Of a stretch of DNA of 64,000 nt, positions 59,605 through 64,000 are shown piece after piece. Every line of letters begins with the position of its first letter. Within the stretch, counting starts at the first letter, position 1. A program made the position numbers and the translations under genes. The stretch comes from DATMNI01 sp035570275 (lineage in GTDB: Bacteria; Acidobacteriota; Terriglobia; Bryobacterales; Bryobacteraceae), in NCBI GenBank assembly GCA_035570275.1, contig DATMNI010000233.1:19330-83329 (forward strand), given 5' to 3'. Below the pieces are notes generated by a model, which worked only from the letters and a program-made list of their open reading frames with translations, made no database searches and was not told where the DNA came from.

Positions 59605-62600
59605 CTCGGGGCGATTTTCGGTAGGCAAGGGAGGCGGGTATGGTCAGCTCGATCTCCGTACCGGAATCGGGTCTGCTCAAGACAGCCAGCTTGCCCCCTG
59701 CAAGTTTGGCGCGTTCCTGCATGCCAGGCAAACCGTGGTGTCCGGGTTGCCCGCCTTCGGCAAGGACCTTCCGATCGATGCCCTTTCCGTTGTCCAGGAC
59801 CCGCAACCGAAGCTGCCGCCGTTCATACCGGACTTCCACTTCGATGCTTTCGGCCTGTGCATGTCGAAACGCATTGCGCACCGCCTCGCATGCAATCCGG
59901 TGGACTTCGTCCCGGACCAGCGGAACCAGGTCCCTGGATGCGCCTTCGACATACACACGAAACTCGGGACAGTTTTCTCCGGTGTGACCGGCGGCGAGCT
60001 CTTCTCCGAGCGTGCCGATCGCCCGCGCCAGGTCATTGGTAACCACCGTTGAGGAGCGCAACCCCTGCACCGCATCGCGCCCCTCGGTGACCGCCTGCCT
60101 GGCCTGCTCGATGACCTTCTGCAGCCTGCGCCGGGCTTCTTCCTCGCGATCGGGGAGCTGGTTCGTCACGACGGAAAACATGATCAACACCCCATGAAAA
60201 CTCTGCAGCAGGGTGTCGTGCAGTTCGCGTGCGATTCGGGTACGCTCGTTGACGCGCTCTTCCAGGCGCAGGTTGAACTGCCGCGCCACCTGCCGCAGCC
60301 GCAGCTGATACATAGCTCCAAGCAATGCCAGAAAGGCTGCCGCGCAAGACACGCGAAACCACACGGTCTGGTAGTACGCCGGGTCGACGGCAAAATCCAC
60401 CGCTGCGCCGGCCTCGTTCCACACACCGCTGTTGTTACAAGCGATCACGCGGAAGCGATAGCGGCGTGGGGGAAGGTCGTTAAAGAATGCCTGGCGGCGG
60501 GTGCCGGCGTCCTGCCAATCGCGATCGTGGCCTTCCAGCTTGTACCGAAAACGTACCTTTTCCGCCGCCACCAGACTCAGCGCCGTGTAGTCGATCTCCA
60601 GATCGCGAATCCGCGGGGGCAGTCGCAAGCCGCCATTCGTGCCATAGGGTTTGCGGTCGGCGGTGATCTGCTCGATATGCACCGGCGGGGCCAGGTTGTT
60701 GCCGGGAAGCTGGCGCGGGTCCACGACACTCACGCCATCGCCATGCACAAACCAGATTTTTCCACCCGACTTGGCGGCCTTTGGACTGAAGAAGCCGCCG
60801 ATGGCAAGGATTCTGACTCCGTCGGCACTATCGAAAACCGTGGTCTGGATCGTTCCACCGCTCCAGTTATTTAACTCCGAACGCGCGACTCGCACCAGCC
60901 CGCAGGCCATGTTCAACCAGAGAGACTGATCGTCATCTTCCAGCACCCACTGAACCGTATCGCAAGGCAATCCGTTCTTACTCGTCAGCGTGGCGACGCG
61001 GCCGTTCTTCAACCGGCTGAGCCCGCTCTCGGTGGCAGCCCAGAGGGTGCCGTCCCGATCGAGCCAAAAGTCCTTGACAAAACCTTTGCCGAGCCCGTCG
61101 GCGGCCGAGTAGGATGCGCGGACCTCGCCGTCCTTCCAATACGCCACACCGCCCTGATAAAATCCGAGCCATAGGCCGCCTTGCGAGCGATCGGCCGCCA
61201 GGGCAACGGCAGGGCCCTGATTTCCCAGACGGGCCCAGGGGATTTGAAGGACCTCACGGCCGGGAGAAATACGAAGAAGACCGGAGTTCTGGTTGGCGAT
61301 CCAGAGATTGCCGGCGATGTCTTCGGCGATGGACTGCACATTTCCGCCGGGAACGCCGCGAATGACAACGAACCGGTCATTCTCCAGATAGCCGACGCCG
61401 CCGCGCGTGGAAACCCAGATTCGCCCGCGATTATCCTGGAACAGAGACCCCAGGCCACGATCCGGCAATCCACTACCGAAGATCTCGCGCACAGGAGGTT
61501 GCTGATCCGCGGGCGGACGCGAGTGCTCGCGCCGCTCGCGGTAAGCCGTAACCTCTCCGTGGTTCCATCTCTGCAAGCCCTCGAAGGTGCCCAGCCAAAC
61601 ACTTCCATCCTTGGCCGCCAGAACGGACCAGATGGGGGCATTTGACAAGCCTTGGTCCCCGGAAAAAGTGGGAATGGCGAACTCGCGAAAGCGGTCGAGC
61701 CCCTTGTCGGTAGCTACCCAGACCGTGCCTTCGCGATCCTCAAAGATAGCTTGAACGTTCACCCCGGAGAGCCCGCCGGACTGTGTGAACAGATCCTCCC
61801 TCACTGGGCCTATATGCACCAGGCCTTGGGTCGCCGTTCCAATCCACAGCCCGCGGTTCCGGTCCCGAAGCAGCCTTCGAACTGTGGACTGCGGCATCGA
61901 TCCCGGCAGCGGATAGGCCTCATTCTTCTCGCCGGCGAATCGTTGGATTCCGTGGCGCGTGCCGATCAAGAGCGCGCCGTCATCGGCTTCATCAAAGGCT
62001 TCGATGCCGTCCGGCACGTTTGGCATCGGATGGAATTTTGGAGGGCCGGGTTTCCATTGCCACAGCCCGTTCTCCACGCCGGCCCAGAGATTGCCCTGGC
62101 GGTCCTCATACAAGCTGGTCACTCCGAGGCCGAACCGGCCCTCCTCTCCATAGCACTGGACGGCGCCTTTCACAATCGAGCAGAGTTTTCCGGGAGGAGG
62201 AAGAGCCAACCCCCCGATCCACACCGAACCTTCGCGATCCTCGCGAAGAGCACTAATTGCCAGGCCGTCAAATTCCGGGTACCGGGTGAGTTTGCCGCCC
62301 ATCCAACTGGCAAGTCCCTTGTTCGTGCCAATCCAAAGAGTCCCGTCGCGGGTGACCAGCAGGATTCGAACCCAGCTCCCGGGGAGATCCTGTCCTCGCG
62401 GCGGTTCCCACGCGATAGCGCGGACCCCATCGAAGCGAAGCAATCCGAATTCCGTACCCAGCCAAAGATAGCCGTCGGGCGTCTGTGCAATCGCCAGGAT
62501 ATTCCCTTTGCAAAAGCCGTCACGGACCTTCCACGACGTGTGGGCGTACTGGCTGATGTCAAGCGCCGGGTTCAGTGCCCAAAGGCGAGCGGAACCGGCC

Positions 62601-62653
62601 AGCAGCATGCAGACTGTTGCGACAGCGTGTCCTCGTCCGCGCGCTCCGCTCAT
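59585..62653 (-). CDS. Propeller/Y_Y_Y sensor histidine kinase (paralogue of 2691-5777)
   Basis: 1022 residues with the same architecture as the kinase at 2691-5777: signal sequence, propeller blades, Y_Y_Y domain, transmembrane helix, HisKA_3 (RIARELHDTLLQSF) and HATPase (VRNAFRHAQA, DNGKGID, GHHGLPGMQERA). The two proteins are near-identical over ALNPALD.SQYAHT.WK.RDGF and TPDGYLWLGT.FGL.RFDGV. The ATG at 62653 gives a clean signal peptide; the ATG at 62668 would add five residues. No response regulator lies beside it. It is convergent with the lipid-type operon and downstream of zwf. Confidence 0.93.
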   Translation of the reverse strand: MSGARGRGHAVATVCMLLAGSARLWALNPALDISQYAHTSWKVRDGFCKGNILAIAQTPDGYLWLGTEFGLLRFDGVRAIAWEPPRGQDLPGSWVRILLVTRDGTLWIGTNKGLASWMGGKLTRYPEFDGLAISALREDREGSVWIGGLALPPPGKLCSIVKGAVQCYGEEGRFGLGVTSLYEDRQGNLWAGVENGLWQWKPGPPKFHPMPNVPDGIEAFDEADDGALLIGTRHGIQRFAGEKNEAYPLPGSMPQSTVRRLLRDRNRGLWIGTATQGLVHIGPVREDLFTQSGGLSGVNVQAIFEDREGTVWVATDKGLDRFREFAIPTFSGDQGLSNAPIWSVLAAKDGSVWLGTFEGLQRWNHGEVTAYRERREHSRPPADQQPPVREIFGSGLPDRGLGSLFQDNRGRIWVSTRGGVGYLENDRFVVIRGVPGGNVQSIAEDIAGNLWIANQNSGLLRISPGREVLQIPWARLGNQGPAVALAADRSQGGLWLGFYQGGVAYWKDGEVRASYSAADGLGKGFVKDFWLDRDGTLWAATESGLSRLKNGRVATLTSKNGLPCDTVQWVLEDDDQSLWLNMACGLVRVARSELNNWSGGTIQTTVFDSADGVRILAIGGFFSPKAAKSGGKIWFVHGDGVSVVDPRQLPGNNLAPPVHIEQITADRKPYGTNGGLRLPPRIRDLEIDYTALSLVAAEKVRFRYKLEGHDRDWQDAGTRRQAFFNDLPPRRYRFRVIACNNSGVWNEAGAAVDFAVDPAYYQTVWFRVSCAAAFLALLGAMYQLRLRQVARQFNLRLEERVNERTRIARELHDTLLQSFHGVLIMFSVVTNQLPDREEEARRRLQKVIEQARQAVTEGRDAVQGLRSSTVVTNDLARAIGTLGEELAAGHTGENCPEFRVYVEGASRDLVPLVRDEVHRIACEAVRNAFRHAQAESIEVEVRYERRQLRLRVLDNGKGIDRKVLAEGGQPGHHGLPGMQERAKLAGGKLAVLSRPDSGTEIELTIPASLAYRKSPRVIGTGA

Positions 62654-62666
62654 TGACGATGAGATC

Positions 62667-62672
62667 ATTATC
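62667..62672 (-). promoter_or_regulatory. Putative -10 hexamer (GATAAT) of the second propeller kinase gene
   Basis: GATAAT ends 13 bases before the ATG at 62653, in nearly the same place as in the paralogous kinase gene (5790-5795). If it is the -10, the start codon at 62668 lies upstream of the transcription start and would not be used. Confidence 0.4.
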
Positions 62673-62715
62673 TCGCAGCCGTCTGCGGCGCGAAGTTCAG
62701 CGGGTCAATAGCCTG

Positions 62716-63210
62716 CTAGGCCCTCTTCACGCCCAGAGACTCCAACCTGTCTCCGACGTCGGCGCAAGCCCTTTCCTCGCTGGCGCCGGCCGGCTGGTCG
62801 AGTCCACGGGAGTGCGTAATACGGATGCACAGCAAGGCTTCGGGTTCCAAATGGCTCTTCACGTTGAGAATGAGAGTCGCCTCGTCGGGGATAATCTCGA
62901 TCGTGCAATATTCGGTTGCGGGCGCGACGACTTCGCGGCAAGCGGCGCAGAGTTCGTCTAATGTTGCCCTGGGCTCGCCGTTCTCGAACGAGAGCGCGGA
63001 ACCATGGTCAGGACGGTTTCCGTACAGATCGACATCGAACCCGGCGTGGATTCTCCGGTGAATGGGGGGAGCGCCGAACGTTCGCACATCCAGCACAACG
63101 AAGTAAGGCGACACTTCATAGCGTGCACTGTGCCGCGTGAAAATCTGGCGAGCATCGTCGCTCGAATCCACCTGTCCGCTCGAATCCACCTGTTCCGTCT
63201 TCGTTTCCAT
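62716..63210 (-). CDS. Hypothetical protein downstream of zwf
   Basis: 164 residues from the ATG at 63210; the longer frame above it overlaps zwf and has no coding character. No signal peptide or membrane segment. The N-terminus holds a short repeat (QVDSSGQVDSSDD). The body (YFVVLDVRTFGAPPIHRRIH, EYCTIEIIPDEATLILNV) is protein-like but I recognise no family. It lies 43 bases after the zwf stop on the same strand and 62 bases before the kinase start. Confidence 0.7.
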   Translation of the reverse strand: METKTEQVDSSGQVDSSDDARQIFTRHSARYEVSPYFVVLDVRTFGAPPIHRRIHAGFDVDLYGNRPDHGSALSFENGEPRATLDELCAACREVVAPATEYCTIEIIPDEATLILNVKSHLEPEALLCIRITHSRGLDQPAGASEERACADVGDRLESLGVKRA

Positions 63211-63253
63211 GAAGCACACCCACGCTCCGCCAAGCTCCAAAAGGCCTCCCCGG

Positions 63254-64000
63254 TCAGGCAGCCCGCTCGGCGTCACGCGATGCTGCGGGCGCCATTGCCG
63301 GCACGTGCCAACCGCCCGCTGGGGCGATCGATGGAGTAGTCGGTCCCCAGGCCCCCGGTTCATACTCATAGACGGGCGTACCGGCGCGCAGCACCGGATC
63401 GACGATCCGCCATGCCTCTTCGATGTAGTCCTCCCGGGCAAACAGCGTCCGGTCTCCCGACATCGCGTCGCCCAGCACGCGTTCGTAAGCGTCCATCTCG
63501 TGGGCATCCGGGTGCTGGCTGGCTATGAGTTCCACCGGCTCGCCCGTCATTTCATCTGCCAGAGATCTGGACAACATGCCAACCGCCACCGTAACATCCG
63601 GGCTGATGCGAAACCGCAGGTAGTTCGATGTCAGCTTCGCGCCCGGAACGATCGCCGGCGGCTTCCGCAACCGGATGACCACCTCCGTGCATGTCACCGG
63701 CAGGCTCTTTCCAGCTCGGATGTAAAAGGGGACCCCTTGCCAGCGCCACGAATCGATTTGAAGTCGCAGAGCCGCGAAAGTCTCGACCTTTGAGTCCGGC
63801 GAGACACCCTTCTCGGACAGATATCCGCGGAACTGCCCGCGAACCAGATTCCTCGCTTCGATCGGTGGAATCGCTTTCAGCACCTTAACCTTTTCGTCGC
63901 GAATAGATTCGCTGTCCATCCGCACAGGCGGCTCCATCGCCAGGTTGCTCAGGACCTGGAACAGGTGATTTTGCACCACATCGCGGATCGTTCCCGTCTT
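63254..64000 (-). CDS. zwf: Glucose-6-phosphate dehydrogenase, C-terminal part (partial)
   Basis: The last 248 residues are visible and the frame continues past the window end. Signatures are the GTIRDVVQNHLFQVL segment, RWQGVPFYIRAGKSL and the late DAYERVLGDAMSGDRTLFAR, all characteristic. The N-terminal NADP site and the catalytic RIDHYLGKE-type motif lie beyond the window. It makes 6-phosphogluconolactone, the substrate of the pgl product encoded at 51457-52179. Confidence 0.95.
   Translation of the reverse strand, partial: KTGTIRDVVQNHLFQVLSNLAMEPPVRMDSESIRDEKVKVLKAIPPIEARNLVRGQFRGYLSEKGVSPDSKVETFAALRLQIDSWRWQGVPFYIRAGKSLPVTCTEVVIRLRKPPAIVPGAKLTSNYLRFRISPDVTVAVGMLSRSLADEMTGEPVELIASQHPDAHEMDAYERVLGDAMSGDRTLFAREDYIEEAWRIVDPVLRAGTPVYEYEPGAWGPTTPSIAPAGGWHVPAMAPAASRDAERAA

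Overview
The window reads as a chromosome segment of an acidobacterium, probably near Candidatus Solibacter / Bryobacterales. This rests on high GC, three Oar-like TonB-dependent receptors with carboxypeptidase-regulatory N-termini, sensor kinases with a propeller plus Y_Y_Y sensor half and a HisKA_3 core, many NarL-type response regulators, a DUF2934 protein, and intergenic palindromic repeats. The lineage is inferred; there is no rRNA or tRNA gene to anchor it.

Layout. 1-21 kb: signal transduction and outer membrane. The C-terminus of a kinase, a response regulator, a kinase-regulator-DoxX unit divergent from a TonB receptor, an LPXTG-type surface protein with its own sortase, a catalase-family peroxidase, a DUF2934 protein, and a regulator-receptor-kinase-DoxX unit. 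21-29 kb: stress-flavoured genes (DksA/TraR, WrbA, patatin lipase, two response regulators, a sigma-like protein, a zinc ribbon, a ClpB-like ATPase, an ECF sigma factor). 29-38.3 kb: one respiratory superoperon coding a caa3-type oxidase, a diheme cytochrome c, Rieske protein, a cytochrome b fused to cytochrome c, CtaG and heme O synthase. 38.4-40.7 kb: a transposon-like cassette carrying a LysR regulator and an isochorismatase-family hydrolase. 40.7-52.2 kb: central sugar metabolism on the minus strand in two operons (fucP-glk-ndh and pgl-rpiB-tkt-glgX-porin-kdsC-like), with zwf at the right edge. 52.6-59.6 kb: a TonB receptor operon running into a LolA-like protein, a flippase-like membrane protein, a CDP-alcohol phosphatidyltransferase, a LicC-like cytidylyltransferase and an EEP hydrolase, which looks like a lipid head-group pathway. 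59.6-62.7 kb: a second propeller kinase, paralogous to the one at 2.7-5.8 kb.

Two structures are not explained by gene calling. First, a four-block promoter with almost invariant spacing (GAGGTATC, GGTTAATCGAAAAC, TCGTGATG in the -35 region, CATATT at -10) lies before at least eight transcription units on both strands: two small ORFs, the catalase-family gene, a response regulator, the ClpB-like ATPase, a TonB receptor, the DksA/TraR gene and the ECF sigma gene. In four of these the predicted +1 is the A of the start codon, so the mRNAs would be leaderless. The target list resembles a stress regulon. Second, the LysR/isochorismatase pair sits in a 2241-bp unit with about 34-bp imperfect terminal inverted repeats and an 11-bp target duplication, with no transposase. 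It interrupts a palindromic repeat element whose intact relative lies at 52.2 kb, so the empty site can be reconstructed.

Two families of REPIN-like palindromic repeats are present, one with compensatory base changes in the stems. No CRISPR array, rRNA, tRNA or complete insertion sequence was seen.
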